Of a stretch of 64,000 nucleotides of DNA, positions 48,465-58,259 are shown piece by piece. The position numbers were made by a program, and so were the translations under genes. Numbering within the stretch: position 1 is the first letter of the stretch; every line of letters starts with the position of its first letter. This DNA is from Spongiibacter taiwanensis (GTDB lineage: Bacteria; Pseudomonadota; Gammaproteobacteria; Pseudomonadales; Spongiibacteraceae), in assembly GCF_023702635.1 (NCBI RefSeq), contig NZ_CP098455.1:1240001-1304000 (forward strand), read 5' to 3'. The notes below the pieces were generated by a model that worked only from the letters and a program-made list of their open reading frames with translations, did no database searches and was not told where the DNA came from.

Positions 48465-48829
48465 CCCTCGGCCAGCTCCTGATAGCGGTCGCACTCAGGG
48501 GTTATGCTGTCATCGCTTTCTTCAATCTCCTGACAGCTCATGGCCTGCATGGATTTCACACAAGCCAGCGCTGGCTGATACAACGAATGGGCCTGAGCCG
48601 CCGCGCCAAAGCGCGCCTGCAGACCGACGCAGGCCATATCGAGCTGCTGGGTGATCATCATTTTCATCTCAGGCGCCATCTCCGCCTCAGCCATACTGTC
48701 GAGGGTGCATTGCTTCATTTTTTCGCACAGAGCGGTGACCTCATCGCCCAAATCATCGGCATGGGCTGCCACGCTAGTGAGTAAAACCGCTAAAAAGCTT
48801 GCCGCCGTGATCTTTATCGCTTGTTTCAT
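48458..48829 (-). CDS. Secreted cysteine-containing hypothetical protein
   Basis: Unrecognised protein of 123 residues from ATG 48829 (AGAGGA five bases ahead). It has a clear signal peptide (MKQAIKITAASFLAVLLTSVAAHA) and a helical, methionine-rich mature part with six cysteines (ALCEKMKQC, DMACVGL, ALACVKSMQAMSC, ECDRY), probably paired in the periplasm. No family motif recognised. Confidence 0.75.
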   Translation of the reverse strand: MKQAIKITAASFLAVLLTSVAAHADDLGDEVTALCEKMKQCTLDSMAEAEMAPEMKMMITQQLDMACVGLQARFGAAAQAHSLYQPALACVKSMQAMSCQEIEESDDSITPECDRYQELAEGY

Positions 48830-48993
48830 CTGCATCCTCTGCAATTAATGTTTTCATGCCCTGGGGTTTGCACCACTCCTGGTGAGCGACACGTTCAATT
48901 GGGAACCCGATCATACGATGCCCCCACCGCCCTTGGAAGCCGCAATCTCGCCACGTAAACTTGAGCCTCCCAGACTAACAGGCAGTTACCCCC

Positions 48994-49737
48994 ATGGCAC
49001 AAACCAAACACGCTGGCCCCGCTTACTTGATGGAAGGATTCAAGCTGATTCGGGAGCCCGGCCTGCGCTTGTTTGTGCTCATTCCGTTGTCGATCAACAT
49101 CTTGATCTTCGGCTTTTTCATGACCTTTACCCTGGGCAAATTCTCCGATTGGATCGATCAGGCCATGCTATGGCTGCCCACTTGGCTGGATTTTTTGCGT
49201 TGGATTCTCTGGCCTTTGGCGGTGATCCTGGTGCTGGCGGTGGTGATGTACATTTTCAGCAGCGTCGCCAATTTCATCGCAGCGCCTTTTAACGGCCTGC
49301 TCGCAGAGAAAGTGGAAGAACGCCTCACCGGCGAAGAGGTCGCCGGTCGGGAAACCTTGCTGCAAGCACTGGCCAGCTTCCCCCGCAGCCTGGGCCGGGA
49401 ATGCCACAAACTGGCGTACTACCTGTTGTTTGCCGTGCTGACCTTAGTTGCCAGCTTTATTATCTCGCCACTGGCGCCCGTGCTGTGGTTTTGCCTGAAT
49501 GCCTGGATGATGGCAGTGGAATACGGTGACTACCCGATGGACAACCACAAGCTTAGCTTTGCCGAGGCCCGCCGTAGACTGGGCCGCCAGCGGGCGACCA
49601 GCTTCAGTTTCGGTGCAGTGGTGATGCTGGGCACCATGGTGCCCATTCTGAATTTGATCATCATGCCCGCCGCTGTCTGCGGCGGAACCAAGATGTGGGT
49701 AGAAAGAATGAAGAGTGACCGCCTGACCGCGCCCTAA
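48994..49737 (+). CDS. cysZ: Sulfate permease CysZ
   Basis: Inner-membrane sulfate transporter feeding assimilatory sulfate reduction. The 247 residues show the EI24/CysZ fold with four hydrophobic regions and the family segments GPAYLMEGFKLIREPGLRLFVLIPLSINI, FNGLLAEKVEERLTG and EYGDYPMDNHKLSFAEARRRLGRQRATSFSFGAVVML. No other cys genes are nearby. Confidence 0.93.
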   Translation: MAQTKHAGPAYLMEGFKLIREPGLRLFVLIPLSINILIFGFFMTFTLGKFSDWIDQAMLWLPTWLDFLRWILWPLAVILVLAVVMYIFSSVANFIAAPFNGLLAEKVEERLTGEEVAGRETLLQALASFPRSLGRECHKLAYYLLFAVLTLVASFIISPLAPVLWFCLNAWMMAVEYGDYPMDNHKLSFAEARRRLGRQRATSFSFGAVVMLGTMVPILNLIIMPAAVCGGTKMWVERMKSDRLTAP

Positions 49738-49758
49738 CGGTCGCGCGACAGGCGACCG
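49738..49758. terminator. Convergent hairpin between cysZ and rhlB
   Basis: CGGTCGC (49738-49744) and GCGACCG (49752-49758) form a perfect stem with a seven-base loop directly after the cysZ stop and 20 bp before the rhlB stop. No long U-run follows. Confidence 0.5.
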
Positions 49759-49777
49759 CCACGCCGTCAGGCAAACA

Positions 49778-51127
49778 TTATCCCAGCAATTCTTCGGGGG
49801 GTTGCTCGCAGTTGAGCTTCATACCCAGCTCCGCCTCAATGGCAGGCAGTAAGAAAGCATCGTCTTCGCAGGCAAAACTGATGGACGTCCCCGTCGCACC
49901 GGCCCGCCCGGTACGACCGATCCGGTGAACGTAGTCCTCGGGCTCTTCGGGCAGCGTGTAATTCACCACATGGCTAACGCCGTCCACGTGAATACCCCGG
50001 CCCGCCACGTCGGTGGCAACCAGGCACGCAATTTCGCCGTCTTTGAATTGCTGCAAGGTCCGGCTGCGTTTGTTCTGAGGGATTTCACCCGAGAGAATGC
50101 CGCACTTGATACCGGATTTGCACAGCCGCTCAAACAGGCGCCGGGTCTCATCACGCCGGTTAGCAAATACGATCACCGACTTGGCATCCTTCTGCTGCAC
50201 GATGTTGCGCAGCACTTTGAATTTGTCCTGGGACTCAACCAGATAAACCTTCTGGTCAACGGTATCGGTGGCAACAGATTCCGGTTCGATTTCCACCCGC
50301 ACCGGGTCGAGGGTCCACTGCTCGGTCAGGCGGATAATATCTTCGGTAAAGGTGGCACTGAACAGCAGGGTTTGGCGATGGGTCTTTTTCGGGGTAGAAC
50401 GAACGATGCGCTTCACCTGGGGGATAAAGCCCATATCAAGCATCCGATCGGCCTCATCAATCACCAACAGTTCAACCTGATCCAGGTAGATATCCCGGCG
50501 ATTCTCAAAATCCAACAGGCGCCCCGGTGTGGCAACCACAATATCCACCAGGTCTGAAGCGAGTCGGTCCAGCTGCTTCTGGTAATCCATACCGCCGATC
50601 AGGGTCACCACATTCAGGCCACAGTGTTTGCCCAGCTGGCGAGCGTCGTCGCCAATCTGCACCACCAGCTCCCGGGTCGGCGCAATGATCAATGCCCGGG
50701 GCTCGCCCGCGTAGCGCTCCTCTTCAATGGGGTTGGCCAATAGGTCGTTAAAAATTGTGATCAAAAAGGCGGCAGTCTTACCGGTACCGGTCTGGGCTTT
50801 GCCGATCACATCGTTACCCCGCAGGGTGTGCGGCAGGGAGGCAGCCTGAATAGGCGAGCAATATTTAAAGCCCGCGTCGGCAATCCCGTGCATCAGACGC
50901 TCGTCCAAGTCCAGGTCGTGAAAGCGAGTTTTGCCGGCCTCCTCAGGCACCTCAAACTGGGCGACACTCCAGGGCGCACCGCCACTGGCTTTGTTGCCGC
51001 GACCGCGACGGTTTCGCTGGGAGGAGGATTTTCTGCCTGAGTTGGCAGTATTTTCCGGCGCCCCGTTCTCCTGGGGCGCGGCATTTTCTGATGGGTTGGA
51101 CACTTGTGACTCAGACTTGCTTAGCAA
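49778..51127 (-). CDS. rhlB: DEAD-box ATP-dependent RNA helicase RhlB
   Basis: RNA helicase that assists mRNA decay, in E. coli as part of the RNase E degradosome. The 449 residues show a basic, low-complexity N-terminus (about 1-55), then the Q motif, motif [12 protein letters not shown], motif [11 protein letters not shown], motif III SATFTE and motif [12 protein letters not shown], and the short C-terminus. The start is TTG 51127; a GTG at 51103 is also possible, as the first residues are not conserved. Stands alone between cysZ and doxX. Confidence 0.9.
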   Translation of the reverse strand: MLSKSESQVSNPSENAAPQENGAPENTANSGRKSSSQRNRRGRGNKASGGAPWSVAQFEVPEEAGKTRFHDLDLDERLMHGIADAGFKYCSPIQAASLPHTLRGNDVIGKAQTGTGKTAAFLITIFNDLLANPIEEERYAGEPRALIIAPTRELVVQIGDDARQLGKHCGLNVVTLIGGMDYQKQLDRLASDLVDIVVATPGRLLDFENRRDIYLDQVELLVIDEADRMLDMGFIPQVKRIVRSTPKKTHRQTLLFSATFTEDIIRLTEQWTLDPVRVEIEPESVATDTVDQKVYLVESQDKFKVLRNIVQQKDAKSVIVFANRRDETRRLFERLCKSGIKCGILSGEIPQNKRSRTLQQFKDGEIACLVATDVAGRGIHVDGVSHVVNYTLPEEPEDYVHRIGRTGRAGATGTSISFACEDDAFLLPAIEAELGMKLNCEQPPEELLG

Positions 51128-51209
51128 AATTCAGCTCGACTCAATTGATCAATAATCGCGCATTCTATCACTAACCCATGGTGGGGTTACCAGCGCAAAG
51201 TTCGCCGGC

Positions 51210-51887
51210 TTACGCTTCGGCAGTCTCGGGTTTGCTGGCAGCAACCCGTCGCGCATGGCGATCCAGATAATAGTCCAGACTGAACCAACGCCCCGCGCCA
51301 GTAAAAAACAGGCTGAGCAGCATAATAAAGTAGGTCGCGGCGAACTCGATGCCGTTATTGAGAATAACGAAACTGCCCTTTTCAGTTAACCAGTCGTAGT
51401 GGCCGTGTTCCTTGAGGATGCTCCGCCCCATCTCCAGCCGCCGGGCAACCTCAACAGAATTATTCAGACTTTCTTTGGCCGCAGGAATCCCCATGTCTGC
51501 CAGCGGTTTGGCTGCACTGGTAGCCGGATCAGATGGCGCAATGGCAAACCAGCCGTGCTCCCAATGTACGGTGATCGCGGCAACCAGCATGGTCACCATC
51601 AAAGGGATGCTGGCCCAGCGTACCGCCAGGCCGAACAGCAGTAAAAAGCCGCCCACCAGCTCGGTGTAAGTGGCTAACACCGCCATTACATCGGGGTAGG
51701 GAAGACCCAAACCCTTATCGAACCAGCTGATGATGCTATCGAGGTTTTGCAGTTTATGCATGCCAGCCACAATCATGACCGGTGCCAGATAAAGCCGCAT
51801 TAACAGTGGCGCCAGGCCACTCAATTTACCAAACAGCCCGAACAGGCCATCGTGCACGAAATAGTAAGCCCGGTAGATTAGCCCCAT
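51210..51887 (-). CDS. DoxX family membrane protein
   Basis: Four-helix inner-membrane protein of the DoxX family (PF07681 type). The 225 residues include MRLYLAPVMIVAGMHKLQNL, TYTELVGGFLLLFGLAVRWASIPLMVTMLVAAITVHW and a last pair of helices near IEFAATYFIMLLSLFFTGAGRWFSLDYYL. A roughly 60-residue soluble insertion (about 125-180) lies between helices. Function unknown; partners such as MbnB-type genes are not present. Confidence 0.85.
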   Translation of the reverse strand: MGLIYRAYYFVHDGLFGLFGKLSGLAPLLMRLYLAPVMIVAGMHKLQNLDSIISWFDKGLGLPYPDVMAVLATYTELVGGFLLLFGLAVRWASIPLMVTMLVAAITVHWEHGWFAIAPSDPATSAAKPLADMGIPAAKESLNNSVEVARRLEMGRSILKEHGHYDWLTEKGSFVILNNGIEFAATYFIMLLSLFFTGAGRWFSLDYYLDRHARRVAASKPETAEA

Positions 51888-51972
51888 CGTGATTCCCCAT
51901 TTGCATTATTGTTTTAGGCCGCGGGCAAGCGCGGTGCAGGGACGTTATGCCACGCAAAGGGGTGAATGTAAA

Positions 51973-52731
51973 CTAGCGTACCAATTCACTCCTGCCGCAG
52001 ACGGGGCAGTCCGGGTCTTTACTCAAACCCAATTCACGGAACTGGCAAGCCAGGCCATCAAACAGCACCAGCCTGCCGCACAGGCTCTGGCCGGTCTGGG
52101 TCAGGCACTTGATTACCTCCAGCGCCTGCAGACTTCCGATGACACCCACCACCGGCGCCAGCACCCCGCTCTCCGAACAATTCAAGTTACTGTCGTCGGC
52201 ATCGTGGTATAGGCAGCGGTAACAGGGCGAATCGGCACGACGAAAATCGTAGACGCTCAACTGCCCTTCACTGCGGATCGCCGCGCCAGAGACCAGCGGT
52301 TTGGCCGCCGCAAAACAGGCCTGATTGACCGCGAACCGGGTGGCGAGGTTATCACTGGCATCGACCACCAGATCCACCGCAGAGACTGCGGCCGTGAGCG
52401 TTTGCCCCTCGAGGCGCGCTGGTAGAACAACAACCCGGGTACCGGGGTTTAACGCCGCCACCCGCTCGGCGGCCGATTCGGTCTTGGCCTGACCGATTGC
52501 AGCGGTATGGTGGGCAATTTGGCGCTGTAGATTGCTCAGATCGACCGTATCGTCGTCGGCCAGATGGAGCTCGCCAACCCCGGCTGCGGCAAGATACAGC
52601 GCCACCGGCGAGCCCAGCCCGCCAAGGCCGACAATCAAGACCTTGCTGGCCAGCAACTTCTCCTGGCCCGCCACATCGATTTCCGGCAGCAGAATATGCC
52701 GACTGTAGCGCAGCAGCTGTTCATCATTCAT
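51973..52731 (-). CDS. moeB: HesA/MoeB/ThiF family adenylyltransferase, likely MoeB
   Basis: Adenylates the C-terminus of a small sulfur carrier (MoaD for MoeB, ThiS for ThiF). The 252 residues show the nucleotide loop VGLGGLGSPVALYLAAAGVG (about 35-54), DLSNLQRQIAHHTAAIGQAKTESAAERV, and zinc cysteine pairs CYRCLY and CPVCGR. The hemA-prfA-prmC-moeB order is shared with Pseudomonas and E. coli relatives and favours MoeB. Overlaps prmC by eight bases. Confidence 0.9.
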   Translation of the reverse strand: MNDEQLLRYSRHILLPEIDVAGQEKLLASKVLIVGLGGLGSPVALYLAAAGVGELHLADDDTVDLSNLQRQIAHHTAAIGQAKTESAAERVAALNPGTRVVVLPARLEGQTLTAAVSAVDLVVDASDNLATRFAVNQACFAAAKPLVSGAAIRSEGQLSVYDFRRADSPCYRCLYHDADDSNLNCSESGVLAPVVGVIGSLQALEVIKCLTQTGQSLCGRLVLFDGLACQFRELGLSKDPDCPVCGRSELVR

Positions 52732-53578
52732 TGGGCCACACTCCCCAGCTCACCCGGTCGTGGCCGGCAATATCCTGGCAACAACCAAGATCAACGTAGC
52801 CGTGCTGAGCAAGCAGGGCGGCAACCGCAGCCCCCTGGGCAAAGCCGTGCTCCAGCATTAGCACGCCCCCAGGCACCAGGACACCGGGCGCCTCGGCAAT
52901 AATTTGCCGAATATCGTCGAGACCGTCCGCCCCGGCCACCAGGGCGGAGCGCGGCTCAAAGCGCACATCGCCCTGTTCCAGATGAGGGTCATCAGCCTCG
53001 ATATAAGGCGGATTGCTCACGACAAGATCGAATGGGCCGGTGACGGCACTAAACCAGTGGGATTGCACAAACTGGACATTCTCTAATTCCAGCGTTTGGC
53101 GGTTTTCTTCAGCCAGGGCCACGGCCTCAGGCACCCGGTCGCAACCCAGCACGCTCCAATCGGGCAGTTCGCAGGCCAGAGCAAGGGCGATGGCACCCGT
53201 GCCGGTGCCCAGATCCAAAATCCGGCCACTGGGGCGCTCGCCAGCCCAGGCAAGGGCCTGTTCCACCAGAGTTTCGGTATCTGGCCGGGGAATCAGGCTG
53301 ACCGGGCTGACTTTGAGCGGCAGTGACCAGAACTCCCGCTGCCCCAAAATGTGAGCCACTGGCTCGCCCGTCTTTCGGCGGGCCAGCATGGCATAAAAGG
53401 CGCTCTGTTGATCTTCGGTCAGCAGCTTTTCCGGCCAGGTATATAAATAGCTGCGCGGTTTATCCAGGCAGTGGCAAAGCAGCAGCGCCACATCCACTAG
53501 CGGCGAATCGCTGACATCTGCCAGCTGTTGCTGACAGGCCAGGGCGCTGTGAATTGTCAGTGAGCTGGCATTGCTCAT
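52724..53578 (-). CDS. prmC: Peptide chain release factor N5-glutamine methyltransferase PrmC
   Basis: Methylates the GGQ glutamine of RF1/RF2. The 284 residues show an N-terminal helical domain, [16 protein letters not shown], the SAM loop [16 protein letters not shown] (about 120-135) and the catalytic NPPY motif at 189-192. The ATG overlaps the prfA stop, so enzyme and substrate are translationally coupled. Confidence 0.97.
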   Translation of the reverse strand: MSNASSLTIHSALACQQQLADVSDSPLVDVALLLCHCLDKPRSYLYTWPEKLLTEDQQSAFYAMLARRKTGEPVAHILGQREFWSLPLKVSPVSLIPRPDTETLVEQALAWAGERPSGRILDLGTGTGAIALALACELPDWSVLGCDRVPEAVALAEENRQTLELENVQFVQSHWFSAVTGPFDLVVSNPPYIEADDPHLEQGDVRFEPRSALVAGADGLDDIRQIIAEAPGVLVPGGVLMLEHGFAQGAAVAALLAQHGYVDLGCCQDIAGHDRVSWGVWPNE

Positions 53579-54663
53579 GAGGCGGCGGACAGCTCTGACA
53601 AGAGATCGGCCTGATATTCCTGTCGCAGGGGCTGGATAATTTGATCCACGTCCCCGGCAACCACCTCATCGAGCTTATAGAGGGTCAAATTGATACGGTG
53701 ATCTGTCACCCGTCCCTGGGGAAAGTTGTAGGTCCGGATGCGCTCGGAGCGATCACCACTGCCCACCAGGTTGCGCCGTTGATCCGCCTGCACCTGTTGC
53801 TGCTCGGCCTGACGGGCGTCGTTTAATCTGGCCGCCAGCAGCGACATCGCCCGGGCGCGGTTCTTGTGCTGGGAGCGCTCATCCTGACACTCCACCACCA
53901 AACCACTGGGAATATGGGTGATGCGAATCGCCGAGTCGGTTTTGTTAACGTGCTGGCCACCGGCGCCACTGGCCCGAAAGGTATCGATGCGCAGATCCGC
54001 TTTGTTAATCTCAATCTCGTCCTCGTTCTCGGGCTCGGGCATGATCGCCACGGTACAGGCAGAAGTGTGAATTCGCCCCTGGGACTCGGTCTCTGGAACC
54101 CGCTGCACGCGATGGGCGCCGGACTCAAACTTCAAGTTGCCGTACACATCCTGACCAGCTACCCGGCTGATGATTTCCTTATAGCCACCGTGCTCGCCGT
54201 GGCGCTCACTGAGCACCTCGATTTTCCAGCCCCGGGTTTCGGCGTAGCGGCTGTACATGCGAAACAGGTCACCGGCAAAGATAGCGGCCTCATCACCCCC
54301 GGTGCCGGCGCGAATTTCCAAAAACACGTTGTGGGAGTCGTTGGGGTCTTTGGGCAGCAACAGGGTCTGCAACTCCAGTTCTAAGGCTGCCAGGCGCTCT
54401 TTGGACTCAGCCAACTCATCCGCCGCCATGGCGCGCAGATCCGGATCATCCTCGTCGAGCAATGCCGTCGCCTCGGCCATATCCGACTTCAGCTGGCGGT
54501 AGCGGCCGTAGGCACCGACCACCTCTTCAAGCTCAGCGTACTCCTTGGACAAGCTGCGGAAACGCTCCTGGTCGGCAATGATTTCTGCGTCGCTGAGCAA
54601 CGCAGAAACCTCTTCGTAACGGTCGCTCAAATTGTCCAATTTGCTGACAATCGATGCTTTCAT
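53575..54663 (-). CDS. prfA: Peptide chain release factor 1 (RF1)
   Basis: Terminates translation at UAA and UAG. The 362 residues contain the codon-reading PET tripeptide (190-192, [15 protein letters not shown]) and the catalytic GGQ (235-237, [17 protein letters not shown]). In related genomes it follows hemA closely; here a 297-bp repeat element separates the two. Confidence 0.98.
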   Translation of the reverse strand: MKASIVSKLDNLSDRYEEVSALLSDAEIIADQERFRSLSKEYAELEEVVGAYGRYRQLKSDMAEATALLDEDDPDLRAMAADELAESKERLAALELELQTLLLPKDPNDSHNVFLEIRAGTGGDEAAIFAGDLFRMYSRYAETRGWKIEVLSERHGEHGGYKEIISRVAGQDVYGNLKFESGAHRVQRVPETESQGRIHTSACTVAIMPEPENEDEIEINKADLRIDTFRASGAGGQHVNKTDSAIRITHIPSGLVVECQDERSQHKNRARAMSLLAARLNDARQAEQQQVQADQRRNLVGSGDRSERIRTYNFPQGRVTDHRINLTLYKLDEVVAGDVDQIIQPLRQEYQADLLSELSAAS

Positions 54664-54724
54664 AGAGTTCTCATCTTCTGGGTGTTCGGGTGATATATGC
54701 CTGCCGGAATTGGGTCGACGGGCC

Positions 54725-55021
54725 AGGGTCTGTTCACACTAATTGAATTGCACCTGCTGGCGGTCATTTTTGCCTCCAGCTAGGCGGAGGAAGCGCAGTT
54801 TGGTTATTCCAAATAAGCGACCGAGAACGACGCTGGGGGCAAAAATGGCTCCAGCGGAACGCCGCCCGGCCCTTCGGGTTGTGGCTAAAAATCCACCACT
54901 CGTCGTCATTCCTCGTTCATTTGGAATAACCAAACCTCTCTCCTCATTCCCGCGCGGCGTCCGCTAGATTGGCGAATTTTTAGCCACAACAGGCGTAATC
55001 CAATTAGTGTGAACAGGCCCT
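54725..55021. repeat. 297-bp palindromic MITE-like element with 25-bp terminal inverted repeats
   Basis: Ends are 54725-54749 (AGGGTCTGTTCACACTAATT + GAATT) and 54997-55021 in inverse orientation, identical at 23 of 25 positions. Inside lie two side-by-side hairpins: ATTTTTGCC (54766-54774) with GGCAAAAAT (54838-54846), and GTTGTGGCTAAAAAT (54878-54892) with ATTTTTAGCCACAAC (54976-54990). At the heart of each is one copy of the inverted 16-mer TTTGGTTATTCCAAAT (54799-54814 and, reversed, 54919-54934). No coding frame. The right end supplies two bases of the hemA stop codon. No target duplication is obvious. Confidence 0.85.
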
Positions 55022-56291
55022 AAGACTCTGGATCTTTCAACTGAAATAGCTCTCGCGCCCAGCTAATCAGGTCATTGCGCCCCTTGGCGCCCGCCTCCTT
55101 CAACTGGGTGGTGGGACTGTGGAGTAATTTATTGGTAAGCCCCCGAGCCAGTTGCTCGAGAACGGCCTCCGCGCTGTCGCCTTTGGCCAGCTGCCGCAGC
55201 GCCCGGTCAAGCTCGGCATCGCGCAGCTGTTCCGCTTTGGCGCGGTAATCCTTGACGGTACTGATCGCGTCCATCGCTCGCAGCTGGGCATCCCAGCTGG
55301 CCGCCGCGGCGACGATTATGTCGTCGGCTTTCAGCGCCTCACTCTCGCGGGCGCGCTTGTTCTCGTCAACAATCTGACGCAGGTCATCCACGGTGTACAG
55401 GTAAACATCCGAGAGTTCGGCCACCTGGGGCTCAATATCCCGAGGGACAGCAATGTCCACCATCACCATCGGCCGGTGCTTGCGTTTTTTCAGCGCTGAC
55501 TCCACCGCACCCTTGCCCAGAATGGGCAACTGGCTGGCAGTGGAGGCGACCACGATATCCGACTGGGGCAGATACTGGGGAATATCGGCCAGCATGACCG
55601 CCTCTGCGCCCAGCTCCTCCGCCAGGTGGCGGGCTCGCTCCAGGGTGCGATTGGCAATCACAATATTTTTGATGCCCTTCTCTTTCAGGTGACGAGCAAC
55701 CAGCTCAATGGTCTCGCCCGCGCCGATCAACAGTGCGCTGCACTGACTGAGCTTGGCAAACACATGCTGGGTCAGATTCACCGCGGCAAAGGCCACCGAC
55801 ACCGGGTTTTCGCCAATGGCGGTATCGGTACGCACCCGCTTGGCAACCGAGAACACCTGGGCAAACACCCGATGCAGGCCACCGTTAGCCGTGCCCGCCT
55901 CCACCGCCTGGGCGTAGGCCGACTTCATTTGCCCCAGAATTTGAGGCTCTCCCAACACCATGGAGTCGAGCCCGGCGGCCACCCGCATCATGTGTTCGAG
56001 GGCGGCCCTATCGGAAAAACCGTAGGTGCTTTGGGCCAGCTCCGGTGCGGGAACGTGGTGATAGTCTGCCAGCCATTGGGTGAGCTGCTGAACGCTACCC
56101 TCCGCCGACTCACCTGCCACCGCGTAGAGCTCAGTGCGATTACAAGTCGACAGAATAGCCATTTCATTTACCCCGGCGCGACCCAGGGCGTCCCGAAGGG
56201 CAAGCTCCATCTGCTCAGGCACAAAAGCCACGCGCTCGCGCACTTCGACCGAGGCCGAATTGTGGTTAATGCCGATCACTAGCAGATTCAT
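55020..56291 (-). CDS. hemA: Glutamyl-tRNA reductase HemA
   Basis: Reduces glutamyl-tRNA(Glu) to glutamate-1-semialdehyde, first step of tetrapyrrole synthesis. The 423 residues begin MNLLVIGINHNSASVEVRERVAF, have the catalytic cysteine C50 in LSTCNRTELYAV, LDSMVLGEPQILGQMKSAYAQA, and the NADPH domain LLIGAGETIELVARHL. ATG 56291 is the family start; sequence upstream in frame is leader. The stop codon TAG lies at the edge of the repeat element that separates hemA from prfA. Confidence 0.97.
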   Translation of the reverse strand: MNLLVIGINHNSASVEVRERVAFVPEQMELALRDALGRAGVNEMAILSTCNRTELYAVAGESAEGSVQQLTQWLADYHHVPAPELAQSTYGFSDRAALEHMMRVAAGLDSMVLGEPQILGQMKSAYAQAVEAGTANGGLHRVFAQVFSVAKRVRTDTAIGENPVSVAFAAVNLTQHVFAKLSQCSALLIGAGETIELVARHLKEKGIKNIVIANRTLERARHLAEELGAEAVMLADIPQYLPQSDIVVASTASQLPILGKGAVESALKKRKHRPMVMVDIAVPRDIEPQVAELSDVYLYTVDDLRQIVDENKRARESEALKADDIIVAAAASWDAQLRAMDAISTVKDYRAKAEQLRDAELDRALRQLAKGDSAEAVLEQLARGLTNKLLHSPTTQLKEAGAKGRNDLISWARELFQLKDPES

Positions 56292-56534
56292 TAAACCCCG
56301 AGCCACCCGCTGGCCCTGCACAGGACGTTAAAAACAGCGGGCAATTCTAGCAAGTTGCCGTAGAAAAGTGGATTTTATTAGCACGAACCCCCACGGAGAC
56401 CACCTCAATCGAATTCAGAAAAATGCCACCGAGCTCTGCCACCGGAGTCAAGCCGGGCAGACGACAGCCTCCCTCTGCCGCCGGTCACGAAAGGCGTGCT
56501 ACCATAACTTTCCGATTGATGGACCCGAGACACA

Positions 56535-58259
56535 ATGCGCTTCGTTTTTGCCTCCATTGCCCTTACTTGGGCGCTCCTGTCAGGCTGCGCCAGCACCGCC
56601 CCCGTGGCCGAGGAAACCCCACCCACACAGCCCCAGGTCAGTGACGAAGCCGCACCGGCACGCGCCTTCCCCGAAGACACCTTTCTCGACCTGCTGGTAG
56701 CCGAGTTCGCCATGCGTCAGCACGACTTTGGCACTGCACTGGATAATTACGCCTACCAGGCAAAACAAACCCAAGACCCGGGTGTGGTCTCAACTGCAAC
56801 CCGTTTGGCCCAATTTATGGGCCGGGACGATAGCACCCTGAGCCTGGCCCAACAGTGGGTTGCCCTGGAGCCCGATAATATTGAGGCCCTCTTTACCCTG
56901 GCATCACAACTGGCAAAGCAAGACCGCCCCCTGGAGGCGCTGCCTTACATGACCCAGGTTCAGGCACTCGGCGGCGAGAGTAACTTCGCCGCCCTGGCGG
57001 CAACGGCCCTGTCATTGCCCGCCGCCGAGCGCGATGCGTTTTTTGCCGAGCTCGACGGGGTGGCCAAGCGCTATCCCGATGAAAGCTCTATTCAAATTGC
57101 CACCGCACTAAAACTTCAATACGAAGAGCGCGAGGAGCAGGCCCTGGCACTGGTGCGCAAAGTGCTGAGCAAAGATCCAGATAATACCCACGCCCTGCTT
57201 ATTGAAACGCGCACCCTGGCGCAAATGGGGCGCGACAAAGAGGCGCGAGAACGCCTTCGTTATGCCGTTGACCAGAATCCGGATAACAAGCGGCTGCGTC
57301 ATGACCTGGCGCGCAACCTGGTCAGCGACAACGTTTACGAGGCCAAGGCCCAGTACGAAGTGCTCGTCTCACAAAACCCGGGGGATGAAGACCTGCTGCT
57401 GGAGTTGATGCTGATCAATCGCGAGCTCGAATACGCCGACGAAGCCGACGCCCAGTTGGCCAAGTTGGAAAACAACAGCGATAACAGCAGCCGGGTGAAT
57501 TACATTCTCGGCCGGGTCGCCGAAGAAGACCGCGACTGGCAACAGGCCATTGGGCACTACGCCAAAGTCACTGGCGCCCCCGAATTCGCCATTGCCGCCC
57601 GCCGCCTCACCGCTATCAGCCTGGCCACTGAGGGCGAAGAAGCCACCCTCAACCGGTTGCGCAAGATGCTCGACCACTACCCCCAACACACAGAGGAACT
57701 CACTCTCTTAGCCGCCGAGGTGCTGCGCAAAACCGCCCAGTACCAGGAAGGCATGGCGCTGCTCAATCGTGCGATCACCTCCCTGCCCGACAGCAACGAC
57801 CTGCGCTACAGTCGCTCCCTGTTCGCCGAGCAACTGGGCAACCTGTCATTGGTTGAAAGTGACCTGCGTTACATCCTGGCCAAAGAACCCGACAATGCCG
57901 CAGCGCTGAATGCCTTGGGCTATACCCTGGCAAATCACACCGATCGGCTCGATGAGGCCGAGGCCCTGGTCAAAAAGGCTCTCGCGGTAGAGCCCGAAGA
58001 CGCCGCCATTATCGACAGCTACGGCTGGATTCAATTTCGCCGGGGCAATATCGAAGAAGCCGTCACCCACCTTGATCGCGCCTTTCGCAAAGTACAGGAT
58101 CACGAAATTGCCGCCCACCTGGGTGAAGCCCTCTGGCTGCTGGGGGAAAAGGACCGCGCAAGGCAGGTGTTTCAGCAGGGACTTCAGGACACCCCCGACA
58201 GCCCAATTATTTTGGACACACTACAGCGATTGAACCTGATAGATGACGTCAATGAATAG
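56535..58259 (+). CDS. Tetratricopeptide-repeat lipoprotein
   Basis: Predicted outer-membrane lipoprotein of 574 residues: signal peptide with lipobox LLSGC (Cys near residue 18), then about ten TPR-like helical repeats, the clearest at the C-terminus (ALNALGYTLANHTDRLDEAEALVKKALAVEPEDAAIIDSYGWIQFRRGNIEEAVTHLDRAF). The position next to hemA and lolB is that of PA4667 in Pseudomonas. The biochemical role is unknown; the overlap with lolB suggests a link to envelope lipoproteins. Divergent from hemA. Confidence 0.9.
   Translation: MRFVFASIALTWALLSGCASTAPVAEETPPTQPQVSDEAAPARAFPEDTFLDLLVAEFAMRQHDFGTALDNYAYQAKQTQDPGVVSTATRLAQFMGRDDSTLSLAQQWVALEPDNIEALFTLASQLAKQDRPLEALPYMTQVQALGGESNFAALAATALSLPAAERDAFFAELDGVAKRYPDESSIQIATALKLQYEEREEQALALVRKVLSKDPDNTHALLIETRTLAQMGRDKEARERLRYAVDQNPDNKRLRHDLARNLVSDNVYEAKAQYEVLVSQNPGDEDLLLELMLINRELEYADEADAQLAKLENNSDNSSRVNYILGRVAEEDRDWQQAIGHYAKVTGAPEFAIAARRLTAISLATEGEEATLNRLRKMLDHYPQHTEELTLLAAEVLRKTAQYQEGMALLNRAITSLPDSNDLRYSRSLFAEQLGNLSLVESDLRYILAKEPDNAAALNALGYTLANHTDRLDEAEALVKKALAVEPEDAAIIDSYGWIQFRRGNIEEAVTHLDRAFRKVQDHEIAAHLGEALWLLGEKDRARQVFQQGLQDTPDSPIILDTLQRLNLIDDVNE

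Noticed and set aside
51210-51887. DoxX gene as part of a methanobactin-like or other RiPP system
   Set aside because: No precursor, MbnB or MbnC-like genes lie nearby; neighbours are rhlB and moeB.
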